DNA from: Pseudorhodobacter antarcticus
GTDB lineage: Bacteria > Pseudomonadota > Alphaproteobacteria > Rhodobacterales > Rhodobacteraceae
Direction: 5' to 3'
NCBI GenBank assembly: GCA_945862465.1
Contig: CAMAYO010000004.1
Coordinates: 1-64,000, forward strand
DNA: 64,000 nucleotides
Shown: one piece after another, positions 28,837-38,271 of the stretch
How positions within the stretch are numbered: position 1 is the first letter of the stretch
Layout: every line of letters starts with the position of its first letter
Made by a program: the position numbers and the translations under genes
The notes under the pieces: model-generated
What the model was told of the DNA's origin: nothing
What the model saw: the letters and a program-made list of their open reading frames with translations, nothing else
The model's database searches: none

Positions 28837-29205
28837 TCAGCCAATCCGCGCGTCCAGCCTATCGGCCAAAGCTTCGGCCTCGGCCGCGATATGGGCAAGG
28901 CTTGCCAAAGCGTCCTGCGCGCCGACAGGCAGGTCGGCCGCACCGGTTTGCTTTAGCAAACGCTCCATCTCGGTGATCCGCGCCTTGGTGCGGCGCAGGT
29001 CTTCCTCCAGCGTGGCGGTTTTGTCAGCCAACATCAGACCAGCCATCAACAGCATCCGCACCTCAGGCAAGCGGCCCACTTTGGCTTGCAGGGGGGTGGC
29101 CTCGTCGTCCAGCAATTTGGCCGCGGCGTGCAAAAACGGCTCTTCGCCGGCCTGACAGTTAACCAGAAATTTGCGATCGGCGATGGTGATTTCAAGATCA
29201 GGCAT
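28837..29205 (-). CDS. zapA: Cell division protein ZapA
   Basis: A 122-residue ZapA: the N-terminal beta-rich domain (MPDLEITIADRKFLVNCQAG) and a long C-terminal coiled coil with the alanine/leucine heptads (LPEVRMLLMAGLMLADKTAT). ZapA bundles FtsZ filaments and keeps the Z-ring compact. The ATG at 29205 overlaps the end of the coiled-coil gene upstream by eight bases; longer frames reach back into that gene. Divergent from tkt. Adjacent to the sense-opposed grxD with a terminator between. Confidence 0.9.
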   Translation of the reverse strand: MPDLEITIADRKFLVNCQAGEEPFLHAAAKLLDDEATPLQAKVGRLPEVRMLLMAGLMLADKTATLEEDLRRTKARITEMERLLKQTGAADLPVGAQDALASLAHIAAEAEALADRLDARIG

Positions 29206-29578
29206 GTGGGGCGGTCTCCGCTGCATCGACCAAGGGGGCAAGGGCTGCCAAAATCTTAGCGATCTCGGCAGTTTCGGCTTCGCGCGCTTGGGTCAGGGCA
29301 TCCAATTCGGCCTGCAGAGATTGTGCAGCAAGGCTTGCTTGGGAAAGATGGGCCTCGGCCTGCTCTTCCATCAGGCGCAGGTCTTGGCGCAACTGGTCAA
29401 TGGCCATGTTCAGGCGTTGGTTTTCAAGGCTGCTTTCCTCGACCTGCCGTTGCAACCGCACGAGGTCGGCAGAGCCATCTGGGCTTGCCAAGGTGGCCGT
29501 GGGCCAATGGTCAATACCTGCGCCGATCCGCGCCAAGGCGGATAGGATGCGCTCTTCAAACTGGGCAATATCGGCCAT
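29198..29578 (-). CDS. Coiled-coil partner of ZapA (ZauP-like)
   Basis: A 126-residue acidic protein that is almost entirely a predicted coiled coil: repeated heptads from about residue 38 to 110 (LVRLQRQVEESSLENQRLNM and later LAAQSLQAELDALTQAREAE). No domain is recognised by sequence. In Caulobacter the coiled-coil protein ZauP is encoded just ahead of zapA and acts with it to focus the Z-ring. The same order, overlap and size here suggest an equivalent protein. The symbol is withheld because sequence identity cannot be checked. Confidence 0.65.
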   Translation of the reverse strand: MADIAQFEERILSALARIGAGIDHWPTATLASPDGSADLVRLQRQVEESSLENQRLNMAIDQLRQDLRLMEEQAEAHLSQASLAAQSLQAELDALTQAREAETAEIAKILAALAPLVDAAETAPHA

Positions 29579-29674
29579 CGGCAACCTCGCGTTCTTCCGC
29601 CACACCAAGCCTAACTTGGCGATGCAAAGCCCGCCGCGTCAAGGCCGTTCTTCACAGAATTTTCGGCCCGCCGC

Positions 29675-29702
29675 TTGAACTTGCCCCATAGGCTGCTATG
29701 CA
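29675..29702 (+). promoter_or_regulatory. Candidate tkt promoter
   Basis: TTGAAC (29675-29680) and TATGCA (29697-29702) with a 16-base spacer in the divergent zapA-operon/tkt gap. A start near 29709 would give a 40-base leader. The match is moderate and no regulator site was recognised next to it. Confidence 0.35.
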
Positions 29703-29748
29703 CGTCTGCAATCAAGACTTGATCCTTTCTTAACATCAGGACACCAAA

Positions 29749-31764
29749 GTGGATATCGAGACCCTGCGCGCCCGCCACCCCGAGCATTGGATGGCCGCCT
29801 GCGCCATTCGCACCTTGACGCTGGACGCGGTGGCTGCCGCCAATTCCGGCCACTCTGGCATGCCCATGGGCATGGCCGATGTGGCAACGGTTCTGTTTGA
29901 AAAGCACCTGAAGTTTGACCCCAAGGCCCCGCATTGGCCCGACCGCGACCGGTTCATCTTGTCGGCAGGGCACGGGTCGATGTTGCTGTATTCGGTGCTG
30001 TATCTGACGGGCTACGCCGATATCACGCTGGACCAGATCAAGGGCTTTCGCCAATGGGGCATGCGCACGGCGGGGCATCCGGAATATGGCCATGCCGCTG
30101 GCATTGAAACCACAACCGGCCCCTTGGGCCAAGGCATCGCCAATGCGGTGGGCTTTGCCATGGCTGAAGCCAACCTGCGCGCCCGCTTGGGGGCCAAGGT
30201 GCAAAGCCACCGCACCTATGTGATGGCGGGCGATGGCTGCCTGATGGAGGGTGTCAGCCAAGAGGCACTGGCGCTGGCAGGCAAGCACAAGCTGGAAAAC
30301 CTGATTGTGCTGTGGGATGACAATGGCATCACGATTGATGGCAAAGTCTCGATCGCTGACATCACCGACCAAAAAGCACGCTTTGCCGCTTCGGGTTGGG
30401 CGGTGTTTTCCTGTGACGGCCATGATCCGGTCGATATCGACCGCGCCTTAACCCAAGCCAAGGCCGCAGGCGCACCGGCTTTGATCGCCTGCAAGACCCA
30501 TATCGCCCTTGGCTCTTCGGCGCAGGACACATCCAAAGGCCACGGCGCTTTGACCGATGCCAAGCTGATCGCCGACACAAAAGCCGCCTATGGCTGGGCA
30601 GAAGCGCCCTTTGGCATTCCCACAGCCGTAAAGGCCCGCTGGGAAGGCTTCGGCGCACGCGGTGCTGCCGCCCGTGCCGCATGGGAGGCGCATCTTGCCA
30701 CCCTGCCCCAAGGCCGCCAAGACCTTGTTGCGCGCATCTTTGCAGGTGACGCACCCAAGGGCCTGAAAAAAGCCATCACAGAAGTGAAAAAAGCCGCCGT
30801 TGAGGCCAAGCCCAAACTCGCCACCCGTTCGGCCAGCGAAAAGGTTCTGACCGCGGTGAACCCTGTGATGTTTGAAACCATGGGCGGCTCGGCTGACTTG
30901 ACCGGTTCGAACAACACCAAGACCCCAGATTTGGGCGTTTTCTCGCCCGAGGATCGCAAGGGGCGCTATGTGTATTACGGCATCCGCGAGCATGGCATGG
31001 CCTCGGCGATGAACGGCATGGCGCTGCATGGCGGCGTGCGGGCTTACGGCGGCACGTTCATGTGCTTCACCGATTACGCCCGCCCCGCCATGCGCCTATC
31101 CGCCCTAATGGGCGTGCCAGTGGTGTATGTGATGACGCATGACAGCATTGGCTTGGGCGAAGATGGTCCCACCCACCAACCGGTAGAACATTTGGCCATT
31201 AGTCGCGCCACACCCAACACCTATGTCTTCCGCCCCGCCGACTTGGTGGAAACCGCCGAGGCGTGGGAACTGGCATTGACCGCGAAATCCACACCATCGG
31301 TGCTGGCGCTAAGCCGGCAAAACCTGCCCACCGTGCGCCTGACGCATTCCAACGCCAACCTGTCCGCGAAAGGCGCCTATGTTCTGGCCGAGGCAGAGGG
31401 CAAGCGGCAGGTGATCTTGATTGCCACAGGTTCCGAAGTGGAAATCGCCCTGAAAGCCCGCGCTGCGCTGCAAGCCGAAGGCATCGGTTGCCGCGTCGTG
31501 TCTATGCCCTGCATGGAGCTGTTCGCCGCCCAAGACGAAGCTTATCGCCGCAAAGTGCTGCCCCCGGGGCCGGTGCGCGTGGCGATCGAGGCCGGCGTGC
31601 GCCAAGGCTGGGACCGCTGGTTGCTTGGAGAGCGCGGGCGCGAGGCCAAGGCTGGCTTTGTCGGGATGTCGTCGTTCGGCGCTTCTGCCCCGATTGACCG
31701 GCTTTATAAAGAGTTTGGCATCACGGCAGAGGCAGCAACCGCCTTGGCCAAGAGCCTGCTCTAA
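29749..31764 (+). CDS. tkt: Transketolase
   Basis: Thiamine-diphosphate enzyme of the pentose phosphate pathway (and Calvin cycle where present), 671 residues. Landmarks: [20 protein letters not shown] near residue 28, [15 protein letters not shown], the ThDP/Mg motif GDGCLMEG...[10 protein letters not shown] (about 158-195), and the pyrimidine domain [19 protein letters not shown]. The start is a GTG at 29749 with AGGA eight bases ahead. No cbb genes are adjacent. A strong bidirectional terminator follows. The next gene cluster downstream, the two gap genes, works on its triose phosphate product. Confidence 0.97.
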   Translation: MDIETLRARHPEHWMAACAIRTLTLDAVAAANSGHSGMPMGMADVATVLFEKHLKFDPKAPHWPDRDRFILSAGHGSMLLYSVLYLTGYADITLDQIKGFRQWGMRTAGHPEYGHAAGIETTTGPLGQGIANAVGFAMAEANLRARLGAKVQSHRTYVMAGDGCLMEGVSQEALALAGKHKLENLIVLWDDNGITIDGKVSIADITDQKARFAASGWAVFSCDGHDPVDIDRALTQAKAAGAPALIACKTHIALGSSAQDTSKGHGALTDAKLIADTKAAYGWAEAPFGIPTAVKARWEGFGARGAAARAAWEAHLATLPQGRQDLVARIFAGDAPKGLKKAITEVKKAAVEAKPKLATRSASEKVLTAVNPVMFETMGGSADLTGSNNTKTPDLGVFSPEDRKGRYVYYGIREHGMASAMNGMALHGGVRAYGGTFMCFTDYARPAMRLSALMGVPVVYVMTHDSIGLGEDGPTHQPVEHLAISRATPNTYVFRPADLVETAEAWELALTAKSTPSVLALSRQNLPTVRLTHSNANLSAKGAYVLAEAEGKRQVILIATGSEVEIALKARAALQAEGIGCRVVSMPCMELFAAQDEAYRRKVLPPGPVRVAIEAGVRQGWDRWLLGERGREAKAGFVGMSSFGASAPIDRLYKEFGITAEAATALAKSLL

Positions 31765-31820
31765 GTTACGCAGGGTTCGGCACTGGCCCCTTGTAACCCT
31801 ATTTAGGCCAAGATAATCTG

Positions 31821-31856
31821 AAAGCGCAGCCCCGATGGGGCTGCGCTTTTTTATTT
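31821..31856. terminator. Bidirectional terminator between tkt and the DUF808 gene
   Basis: A 13-bp perfect stem, AAAGCGCAGCCCC with GGGGCTGCGCTTT, a GAT loop, and T-rich flanks (TTTTTTATTT on the plus side, AGATT on the minus side). It serves tkt, and its A-rich side can serve the convergent DUF808 gene, whose stop lies inside it. Confidence 0.9.
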
Positions 31857-32804
31857 GCCAAAGCGGGCGATCAGCGGGCCAATCACGCGGGTGGCAAGCG
31901 GGATCAGCGCCAGACCTGCGATCAGGCCAACCACCCCGTCAAGAGTTGCTTTGACAGCCCAAGTGACCAAACCCTCTGCCATTGGGATGGCGTGGGCTGC
32001 AATCTCGGCCCAATGTTCAAAAGCATGCGCGGGGGCTGCGAACCCAAACACCTCTGCCCCGTGCACAAGCATAGACCCACCCACCCACAGCATCGCGGCT
32101 GTGCCTAGCGTGGCCAAGAACGTTAAAAACTTTGGCATGGCCAAAACCAAGCCGCGCCCCAAAGCACGCGCCCACCGCCAGTATGCGGTGCGGGCGAGAT
32201 ACAGGCCGATGTCATCCATTTTGACAATCAACGCCACGGATCCATAAACCAGCAGCGTGATCATCACGGCCACGATAGCCAAGGTCGCAGCTTCCACCCA
32301 AAGGGCGCTGTCAGGCAAAGTGCCAAGCGCAATCGTCATAATTTCAGCCGACAGAATAAAGTCGGTCTTGATTGCCCCCGCGACCTTTTGCTCTTCCAGA
32401 TGGGCCGGATCGGCCACGTCAAAATCGGCTTCCACATGGTCATCGGCGTGCGGGGCAAGGGCGTGAAACACCTTTTCCGCCCCTTCAAAGCACAGATAAG
32501 CGCCCCCCAATGTTAAAAGCGGAACGATGGCCGAGGGCAAGAACACCGACAGCAACAAGGCTATAGGCAGCAGGATCAGAAGTTTGTTCTTCAACGATCC
32601 CTTGGCGATGCGCCAGATAATGGGCAACTCACGATCTGCCGAAAAGCCCGTGGCATAAGTCGGGGTGACGGCCGCGTCATCAATCACCACCCCCGCCGCC
32701 TTGGCACCCGCTTTGGCAGCAGCGCCCACGATATCGTCAACCGAGGCCGCCGCCACTTTGGCAATCGCCGCCACATCATCCAGAAGTGCCAGAAGTCCGC
32801 TCAT
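31851..32804 (-). CDS. DUF808 (YedI-type) inner-membrane protein
   Basis: A 317-residue membrane protein. The N-terminus MSGLLALLDDVAAIAKVAAA and the following VDDIVGAAAKAGAKAAGVVI are the hallmark of DUF808, as is AEIMTIALGTLP in the middle. About six hydrophobic helices are visible (70-100, 170-195, 225-260, 285-312). The function of the family is unknown to me. It is transcribed towards tkt and divergently from the first gap gene; the intervening 176 bp contain two operator-like palindromes. Confidence 0.88.
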   Translation of the reverse strand: MSGLLALLDDVAAIAKVAAASVDDIVGAAAKAGAKAAGVVIDDAAVTPTYATGFSADRELPIIWRIAKGSLKNKLLILLPIALLLSVFLPSAIVPLLTLGGAYLCFEGAEKVFHALAPHADDHVEADFDVADPAHLEEQKVAGAIKTDFILSAEIMTIALGTLPDSALWVEAATLAIVAVMITLLVYGSVALIVKMDDIGLYLARTAYWRWARALGRGLVLAMPKFLTFLATLGTAAMLWVGGSMLVHGAEVFGFAAPAHAFEHWAEIAAHAIPMAEGLVTWAVKATLDGVVGLIAGLALIPLATRVIGPLIARFGK

Positions 32805-32865
32805 TTATGCCCCCTGCATTTTGACATTCATATAAAGACTGTGGGCGAGAATTCAACCGGCCCGG

Positions 32866-32879
32866 TGTTAGCGAAAACA
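32866..32879. promoter_or_regulatory. LacI-type operator candidate 1 (upstream of the first gap gene)
   Basis: TGTTAGCGAAAACA matches the palindrome TGTTAGCGCTAACA at 12 of 14 positions. With its neighbour at 32886 and a third copy before the second gap gene it forms a recurrent motif. LacI-family operators have such a central CG. In Rhodobacter sphaeroides the LacI-type regulator CceR controls central carbon genes; assignment to CceR is inference. Confidence 0.4.
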
Positions 32880-32885
32880 TGAAGA

Positions 32886-32899
32886 GGTTAACGCTAACA
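32886..32899. promoter_or_regulatory. LacI-type operator candidate 2 (upstream of the first gap gene)
   Basis: GGTTAACGCTAACA matches the generalised palindrome TGTTANCGNTAACA at all but one position. Its centre lies 20 bases from that of the first site, about two helical turns, which would place two dimers on the same DNA face. It is about 85 bases before the gap start codon. Confidence 0.45.
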
Positions 32900-32980
32900 G
32901 TTTGATTTTAAATGGCAAAGCCCCTTTCCAAGCCTTCTGCCCCCCGTTAAGCGGCAAGAGAGAAGGCGCAGGGGGCGGAA

Positions 32981-33979
32981 ATGATCACCATTGGTATCAA
33001 CGGCTTTGGCCGAATTGGGCGTTGCACTTTGGCCCATATCGCGGAATCGGGGCGCAACGACGTGCAGGTTGTGGCGATCAATGCCACTGGCCCGATTGAA
33101 ACCAACGCCCATCTGTTGCGCTATGATTCGGTGCATGGCCGCTTTCCGGGTGTGATCAAGACCGAGGGCAATAGCCTTGATCTTGGGCAGGGGCCCATCC
33201 GCGTGATGTCGACCTACGCTCCCGAAGAGTTGGACTGGGAGGGTGTGGATGTTGTGTTGGAATGCACCGGCAAGTTCAACGACCGCGATAAGGCAGCGGT
33301 TCACCTTGGGCGCGGGGCGAAGCGGGTGCTTGTGTCAGCGCCCGCCAAGCGGGCGGATATGACGGTGGTTTACGGGGTGAACCATGGCGGGTTGAAAACC
33401 GATCACCACGTTGTGTCAAACGCCTCTTGCACCACGAATTGCTTGGCGCCCTTGGCCAAGATTTTGAACGACACCGTGGGCATTGAAGAGGGGATTATGA
33501 CCACAATCCACTCTTACACCGGCGATCAGCCAACGCTGGACCGCCGCCATAAAGACTTGTACCGCGCCCGCGCTGCAGCCATGGCGATGATCCCGACCAC
33601 AACCGGAGCCGGCAAGGCGATTGGCGAGGTTTTGCCAGAGCTTGCAGGGCGGCTGGAAGGGTCTGCCATCCGAGTGCCGACGCCAAATGTTTCAGCTGTC
33701 GATCTAACTTTTCGCGCAGGAAGATCGGTGACCGTCCAAGAGATCAACGCCATCGTCCGCGAAGCCGCGCAGGGCGACATGCGCATGGTCTTAAGCTATG
33801 ATCCCGAACCCAAAGTCTCGATCGATTTCAACCACACGCCCTATTCGTCAATCTTCGCGCCAGACCAGACACGGGTTGTTGGCCGCATGGTGCGCGTTTT
33901 GGCGTGGTATGACAACGAATGGGGCTTTTCCTGCCGCATGGCGGATGTTGCGGGTGTGATGGGGCGGCTACTTCAATAG
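32981..33979 (+). CDS. Glyceraldehyde-3-phosphate dehydrogenase, GapB-like (NADP-tolerant type)
   Basis: Type I GAPDH, 332 residues: Rossmann start [10 protein letters not shown], catalytic Cys150 in [12 protein letters not shown], and the C-terminal [14 protein letters not shown]. At the end of the second beta strand the sequence is VVAINATG: Ala35 occupies the place where NAD-specific enzymes have Asp (the neighbour has INDLG). The same Asp-to-Ala change marks Bacillus subtilis GapB, which accepts NADP and works in gluconeogenesis. An anabolic or dual-cofactor role is therefore likely but inferred. The ribosome site is a G-rich GGGGGCGGAA. Confidence 0.93.
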   Translation: MITIGINGFGRIGRCTLAHIAESGRNDVQVVAINATGPIETNAHLLRYDSVHGRFPGVIKTEGNSLDLGQGPIRVMSTYAPEELDWEGVDVVLECTGKFNDRDKAAVHLGRGAKRVLVSAPAKRADMTVVYGVNHGGLKTDHHVVSNASCTTNCLAPLAKILNDTVGIEEGIMTTIHSYTGDQPTLDRRHKDLYRARAAAMAMIPTTTGAGKAIGEVLPELAGRLEGSAIRVPTPNVSAVDLTFRAGRSVTVQEINAIVREAAQGDMRMVLSYDPEPKVSIDFNHTPYSSIFAPDQTRVVGRMVRVLAWYDNEWGFSCRMADVAGVMGRLLQ

Positions 33980-34138
33980 GCCAATCCTTTGCCCTTTTCG
34001 CCCTAGGGCCTTGCGCAAACAGCGCGTCTTTTTACATTTTGCGCCTCAATATGGGATGCACCTTGCGCTGTCGCTGACTTTCTGGCGTCATAGCGCAAAA
34101 AAGACCATTTCCGATTGAAATCCGCCGCAAAATGACGA

Positions 34139-34152
34139 TGTTAGCGCTATCC
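34139..34152. promoter_or_regulatory. LacI-type operator candidate 3 (upstream of the second gap gene)
   Basis: TGTTAGCGCTATCC shares the first 11 bases of TGTTAGCGCTAACA and lies 39 bases before the ATG of the second gap gene. The left half and centre are perfect; the right half is degenerate. Together with the two sites before the first gap gene it suggests common regulation of both paralogues. Confidence 0.4.
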
Positions 34153-34191
34153 ATTTGCGCCTGAGTCGCGCCGTGCCAAGAGGAGGCATCC

Positions 34192-35196
34192 ATGTCCGTC
34201 AAAGTCGCCATCAACGGTTTCGGCCGCATCGGGCGTAACGTGCTGCGTGCCATCTTGGAATCAGGGCGCACCGATATCGAAGTGGTCGCGATCAACGATC
34301 TGGGCCCTGTGGAAACCAACGCGCATTTGCTGCGCTTTGATTCGGTGCATGGGCGTTTTCCCCATGTGGTTACCACCACCGCTGATACGATTGATGTGGG
34401 GCGCGGGCCGATCAAAGTCACTGCCATGCGCAATCCGGCAGACCTGCCTTGGGGAGATGTGGACGTGATCATGGAATGCACGGGCATCTTCACCGCCAAA
34501 GACAAAGTGCAGGCGCATTTGTCGACCGGCGCCAAGCGGGTGCTGATTTCGGCGCCTGGTGAGAATGCCGATAAGACGATTGTTTACGGGGTAAACCACG
34601 GCACGCTGACCAAGGACGATCTGGTTGTGTCTAACGCCTCTTGCACCACGAACTGCCTGTCGCCGGTGGCGAAGGTGCTGAATGATTCCATCGGCATCGT
34701 GAAGGGCTTTATGACCACGATCCACAGCTATACCGGCGATCAGCCGACGCTGGATACGATGCACAAAGACCTCTACCGCGCGCGCGCCGCCTCACTCAGC
34801 ATGATCCCGACCTCGACCGGTGCGGCCAAGGCCGTGGGTCTGGTGTTGCCCGAGTTGAAGGGCAAGTTGGATGGGGTGGCTATTCGCGTGCCCACGCCCA
34901 ACGTGTCGGTCGTCGATCTGGTGTTTGAAGCCAAGCGGTCCACCACGGTGGAAGAGGTCAACGCCGCCATTCGGGCTGCCGCCACCACCGGCCCCTTGGT
35001 CGGTATCTTGGGCTTTACCGATCAGCCCAATGTGTCTTCTGACTTCAACCACGACCCGCATTCTTCGGTGTTCCATATGGACCAGACCAAGGTGATGGAC
35101 GGCACGATGGTGCGGATCTTGACATGGTATGACAACGAATGGGGCTTTTCGAACCGCATGTCAGACACGGCTGTGGCGATGGGTAAGTTGATCTAA
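34192..35196 (+). CDS. gap: Glyceraldehyde-3-phosphate dehydrogenase, NAD type
   Basis: Second type I GAPDH, 334 residues, about two thirds identical by eye to its upstream paralogue. It has [13 protein letters not shown], catalytic Cys151 in [12 protein letters not shown], and [14 protein letters not shown]. Asp36 in VVAINDLG is the conserved residue that hydrogen-bonds the adenosine ribose of NAD, so this copy should be the NAD-dependent, glycolytic (Entner-Doudoroff lower branch) enzyme. The ATG at 34192 has AGAGGAGGC upstream, a strong site. The two genes are separated by 212 bp with their own control region, so they are probably independent units rather than one operon. Confidence 0.95.
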   Translation: MSVKVAINGFGRIGRNVLRAILESGRTDIEVVAINDLGPVETNAHLLRFDSVHGRFPHVVTTTADTIDVGRGPIKVTAMRNPADLPWGDVDVIMECTGIFTAKDKVQAHLSTGAKRVLISAPGENADKTIVYGVNHGTLTKDDLVVSNASCTTNCLSPVAKVLNDSIGIVKGFMTTIHSYTGDQPTLDTMHKDLYRARAASLSMIPTSTGAAKAVGLVLPELKGKLDGVAIRVPTPNVSVVDLVFEAKRSTTVEEVNAAIRAAATTGPLVGILGFTDQPNVSSDFNHDPHSSVFHMDQTKVMDGTMVRILTWYDNEWGFSNRMSDTAVAMGKLI

Positions 35197-35214
35197 CACG
35201 TGGCTAAATGTGCC

Positions 35215-35241
35215 AAAAGGGCGCCTTCGGGCGCTCTTTTC
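35215..35241. terminator. UUCG-loop terminator after gap
   Basis: AAAAGGGCGCC, loop TTCG, GGCGCTCTTTT: a stem of about seven G+C pairs extended by A-T pairs, with A-run and T-run on both sides, so it can serve gap (plus) and the convergent carbonic anhydrase gene (minus). Confidence 0.85.
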
Positions 35242-35251
35242 TTTTGCAGCC

Positions 35252-35773
35252 TTAGCCCAGTGCCACCAAACCCTTGGCATAGCGCAGCGCATTGCGTCGG
35301 TAACCTTCGGCAGAGCGCAGCAGGCGCGCCTGCTCTTCGGGTTCAAGCATCCGCACCACTTTGCCTGGCGATCCCATCACGAGCGCCCCGTCTGGGATTT
35401 CCTTGCCTTCGGTGATCAAGGCACAAGCGCCAATCAGGCACCCTTTGCCAATCTTGGCCCCGTTCAAAATCGTGGCCCCCATGCCAATCAGCGTGCCATC
35501 GCCAATCTCGCAGCCATGCAGCATGGCGCGGTGGCCGATGGTACAGTTTTCGCCAATCACCATCGACACGCCCATATCGGTGTGCAGCACCGCATTGTCT
35601 TGCACGTTTGACCCACGGCCCACCACCAGCACCTCGTTATCGCCGCGCAGCACCGCGCCGAACCAAACGTTGGCGGTTTCTTCCAACAGCACCTTGCCGA
35701 TCAGATCGGCCGAAGGCGCGGCCCAAGCGCCAGCGCGCAGGTCGGGGGCATGGCCATCAAGAGCATAGATCAT
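35252..35773 (-). CDS. Gamma-carbonic anhydrase-family protein
   Basis: A 173-residue left-handed beta-helix protein built of hexapeptide repeats (for example [19 protein letters not shown], then [20 protein letters not shown]). The three zinc-type histidines are in place: His64, His81 and His86. The family (PaaY/YrdA/Cam-like) includes true gamma carbonic anhydrases and proteins with no detected activity. The C-terminal helix ([20 protein letters not shown]) packs on the helix. It is the last gene of a yicC-gmk unit, with a four-base overlap to gmk. Confidence 0.92.
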   Translation of the reverse strand: MIYALDGHAPDLRAGAWAAPSADLIGKVLLEETANVWFGAVLRGDNEVLVVGRGSNVQDNAVLHTDMGVSMVIGENCTIGHRAMLHGCEIGDGTLIGMGATILNGAKIGKGCLIGACALITEGKEIPDGALVMGSPGKVVRMLEPEEQARLLRSAEGYRRNALRYAKGLVALG

Positions 35774-36408
35774 CGCGCAGAAAACTCCTGATTAAGGCCG
35801 CGCACAAAGTCGGCCAGATGCGGTTGGCGGTCGCGGCGCAGGCGTTCGGCTTGCAAGATCGTCACCAACTCGCCAAAGGCCGTGTCCAGATCGCGGTTCA
35901 CGATCACATAGTCATATTCCATCCAATGGCTGATCTCGGCCTGACTTTTGGCCATACGCTGGGCGATCACCTGTTCAGAATCCTGCGCGCGGCCTTGCAA
36001 GCGGCTTTCCAGCTCGGCAATCGAGGGCGGCAAGATAAAGATCGACACCACATCCCCGCGCATCGCCTGTTTGATCTGCTGGCCACCTTGCCAATCTATG
36101 TCAAACAAGGTGTCGCGGCCTTGGGTCATGGCATCTTCGACAGGCCCACGCGGCGAGCCGTAGAAGTTGCCGAAGACCTCGGCGTGTTCCAGCATCTGGC
36201 CGTCTTTGACCATGGCCTGAAACGCGGCGCGGGTTTTGAAATAATACTCGCGCCCGTCCACCTCGCCGGTGCGGGGGCTGCGGGTGGTGGCGGATACCGA
36301 AAAGCTAAGGTCTTGATCCCATGCCATCAGCTTGCGCGACAAGGTTGATTTGCCCGCACCGGAAGGGGAAGAAAGGATCAGCAAAAGCCCGCGTCTTGTC
36401 ATGGTCAT
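35770..36408 (-). CDS. gmk: Guanylate kinase
   Basis: Phosphorylates GMP to GDP, essential for GTP synthesis. It has 212 residues. The P-loop is [16 protein letters not shown], the GMP-binding segment is [19 protein letters not shown], and the hallmark FIDWQGG-type stretch is [15 protein letters not shown]. Both neighbours overlap it by four bases (yicC upstream, carbonic-anhydrase-like gene downstream). The yicC-gmk pairing is widely conserved in bacteria. Confidence 0.97.
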   Translation of the reverse strand: MTMTRRGLLLILSSPSGAGKSTLSRKLMAWDQDLSFSVSATTRSPRTGEVDGREYYFKTRAAFQAMVKDGQMLEHAEVFGNFYGSPRGPVEDAMTQGRDTLFDIDWQGGQQIKQAMRGDVVSIFILPPSIAELESRLQGRAQDSEQVIAQRMAKSQAEISHWMEYDYVIVNRDLDTAFGELVTILQAERLRRDRQPHLADFVRGLNQEFSAR

Positions 36409-37304
36409 TCTACGTTTTGCACCTGTTCGCGCATCTGATCTATGACGGTCTTTAGGTCAAGCCCGATGCGGGTCAGCGTGATGGATTGCGCCTTGGAACA
36501 TAGGGTGTTGGCTTCGCGCAAGAATTCTTGCACCAGAAAGTCAAACTTGCGCCCAATCTGGCCCGCTTCGGCCAAAAGGGCACGGGCGGCTTGCAGATGG
36601 GCGGTGAGGCGGTCGATCTCTTCGGTGATGTCGGTTTTCACGGCAAGCAGGGCAAGTTCCTGCGGCAAACGGGCAGGATCAACCGCGTCACTTTGCGCCA
36701 AAACACGGGCAACGGCGTCGCGCAGCGACTGGGCCGCCTCGTCTTGACGCGCTATGGCCGCTGCTTTTGCTTGGATCACAAGATCGGCGATGCGGTCGAT
36801 TTGGGCGGTCAGAATGCCCGCTAGGGCTGCCCCCTCTGCCGCCCGCATGGCGTTGAAATCGGCCAGCAACGCGGGCAGATCAGCCAGAATAGCTGCGCGC
36901 AGGGCGGCGGTATCCACCTCGGCTGCGCCCTGATCCACCACGCCGCGCACCGCCAGCACATCGGCGGCAGAGGCTTGTCCAAGCGTGACGCCAATGTTCA
37001 TCGCGTGGTCTTCCACCGCGCGAAGGGCCAGCAGAGCGGCTTGCAAAGCGCCCGTATTCAGGCGCAGACCCGCCTCGCCCTCTTCGCCCACATCGCGTGT
37101 GATCTTTAACGCCAGCGACACATTGCCGCGCCCCAAAGCCTTTGCCAGATCACCGCGCAGGGCCAGTTCCAGCCCGTCCACCCAATCGGGCAAGCGCAGG
37201 CGCAGGTCTAACCCCTTGCCGTTGACCGAGCGCAGATCCCAAGCCCAAGTATGCCCCGCCCCCTGCCCTTTGCGCGCGGCAAAACCTGTCATAGAAAGGG
37301 TCAT
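36405..37304 (-). CDS. yicC: YicC-family endoribonuclease
   Basis: A 299-residue YicC/YloC-type protein. The N-terminal [20 protein letters not shown] and the C-terminal [20 protein letters not shown] are the family blocks, with the metal-binding acidic residues [16 protein letters not shown] in between. The Escherichia coli and Bacillus homologues are RNA endonucleases or stress-linked. The ATG at 37304 gives the normal N-terminus; an ATG 11 codons upstream does not. It is the first gene of the yicC-gmk-carbonic anhydrase unit. Confidence 0.93.
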   Translation of the reverse strand: MTLSMTGFAARKGQGAGHTWAWDLRSVNGKGLDLRLRLPDWVDGLELALRGDLAKALGRGNVSLALKITRDVGEEGEAGLRLNTGALQAALLALRAVEDHAMNIGVTLGQASAADVLAVRGVVDQGAAEVDTAALRAAILADLPALLADFNAMRAAEGAALAGILTAQIDRIADLVIQAKAAAIARQDEAAQSLRDAVARVLAQSDAVDPARLPQELALLAVKTDITEEIDRLTAHLQAARALLAEAGQIGRKFDFLVQEFLREANTLCSKAQSITLTRIGLDLKTVIDQMREQVQNVE

Positions 37305-37512
37305 CAGCGTCTCCTGTCTGTGGCGGTTGGGGATCACGCGCCGGTATTTACCATTTGTTTAGATTGTTCCCAAAAAGCCACCGCAAGCTAGTATAGAAAG
37401 CCATTGGCAACCGAACGTTGCGGCAATCTTAACCTCGCGCGGTGGGAAAGCGAAACCTTTCCTGCGGCCCTATTTGACAAGGCGTCCCGCATTCTGCGGC
37501 GACGAACGTATT

Positions 37513-38214
37513 ATGGCATTTTCATCTTCGGGCAGGGGCCCATTTTCTGACGACATGGGCCAAGGCACGGGAGGGCCGCGTTTTGCCGTTTTGGCCCAAG
37601 TGCGCGCCTATTGGCAGGGCTTGCGCCACGGTATGGCCCTGCCCCAGCGTGACATGATCGACCCGCGCGGCATTGCCGAAGCTTTGGAAAGCACCTTTTT
37701 GCTGGAACGCGTGGCCCCCGGCATCGCCCGCTTTCGCATCGCAGGAATGCATCTGCATGACCTGATCGGGTTAGATGTGCGCGGAATGCCGCTTTCAACC
37801 CTGTTCGACCCCGCCGCTCGCACCCGCTTGGCCGAGAGGTTAGAGGCCGTCTTTACCGCCCCCGCTATTCTAGAGATGTGGCTTGAGGCAGACCGCGGCC
37901 TAGGTCGTCCGCGCTTGGAAGGCCGGATGTTGGTGCTGCCATTAAGCGATGCGCAGGGCCATAGCACCTTGGCCTTGGGCTGCTTGGCTTTGGCCGGCGC
38001 CCTAGGCCGCGCCCCGCGCCGCTTTGCCATGATGGGCCTAATGCGCGAAGCGTTGAGTGTGGAACAAGGGGCGGATGCAGCCCTCAAGCCTTCCGCAGGG
38101 CAAGACACGTTCACACCGCTGCCCGCGCTCCGCAAAGTCACCGGGATCAGCGCTGATGGTCCCCAAGCGCCACGACCCAAGCCAAAACTGCGGCTGGTGC
38201 ATTCGCGCGACTAA
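37513..38214 (+). CDS. PAS-domain protein (PAS_5 type)
   Basis: A 233-residue cytoplasmic protein. Residues about 25-150 form a single PAS-like sensor: YWQGLRHGMALPQRDMIDPR, the conserved strand FRIAGMHLHDLIGLDVRGMP, and LPLSDAQGHSTLALGCLAL. This resembles PAS_5 proteins that are numerous in Rhodobacterales and Caulobacterales and have no output domain. The C-terminal tail is Pro- and Lys-rich. A TTG start 13 codons upstream is possible but lacks support. No kinase or regulator is adjacent, so its signal and partner are unknown. Confidence 0.8.
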   Translation: MAFSSSGRGPFSDDMGQGTGGPRFAVLAQVRAYWQGLRHGMALPQRDMIDPRGIAEALESTFLLERVAPGIARFRIAGMHLHDLIGLDVRGMPLSTLFDPAARTRLAERLEAVFTAPAILEMWLEADRGLGRPRLEGRMLVLPLSDAQGHSTLALGCLALAGALGRAPRRFAMMGLMREALSVEQGADAALKPSAGQDTFTPLPALRKVTGISADGPQAPRPKPKLRLVHSRD

Positions 38215-38224
38215 GCGAAATGAA

Positions 38225-38256
38225 AACGGCCCGAGGGTTCCCTCGGGCCGTTCTTG
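38225..38256. terminator. Terminator between the PAS gene and aroG
   Basis: A 13-bp perfect stem, AACGGCCCGAGGG with CCCTCGGGCCGTT, with a TT loop and CTTG after. The convergent genes on both sides share it; the A-rich left flank gives a T-rich tail for aroG. Confidence 0.8.
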
Positions 38257-38271
38257 AAAGATTTAACCCGC

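Noticed and set aside
32981-35196. Tandem gap genes as an assembly duplication
   Set aside because: The two copies differ throughout and at functional residues, and the spacer has its own control site, so they are true paralogues.
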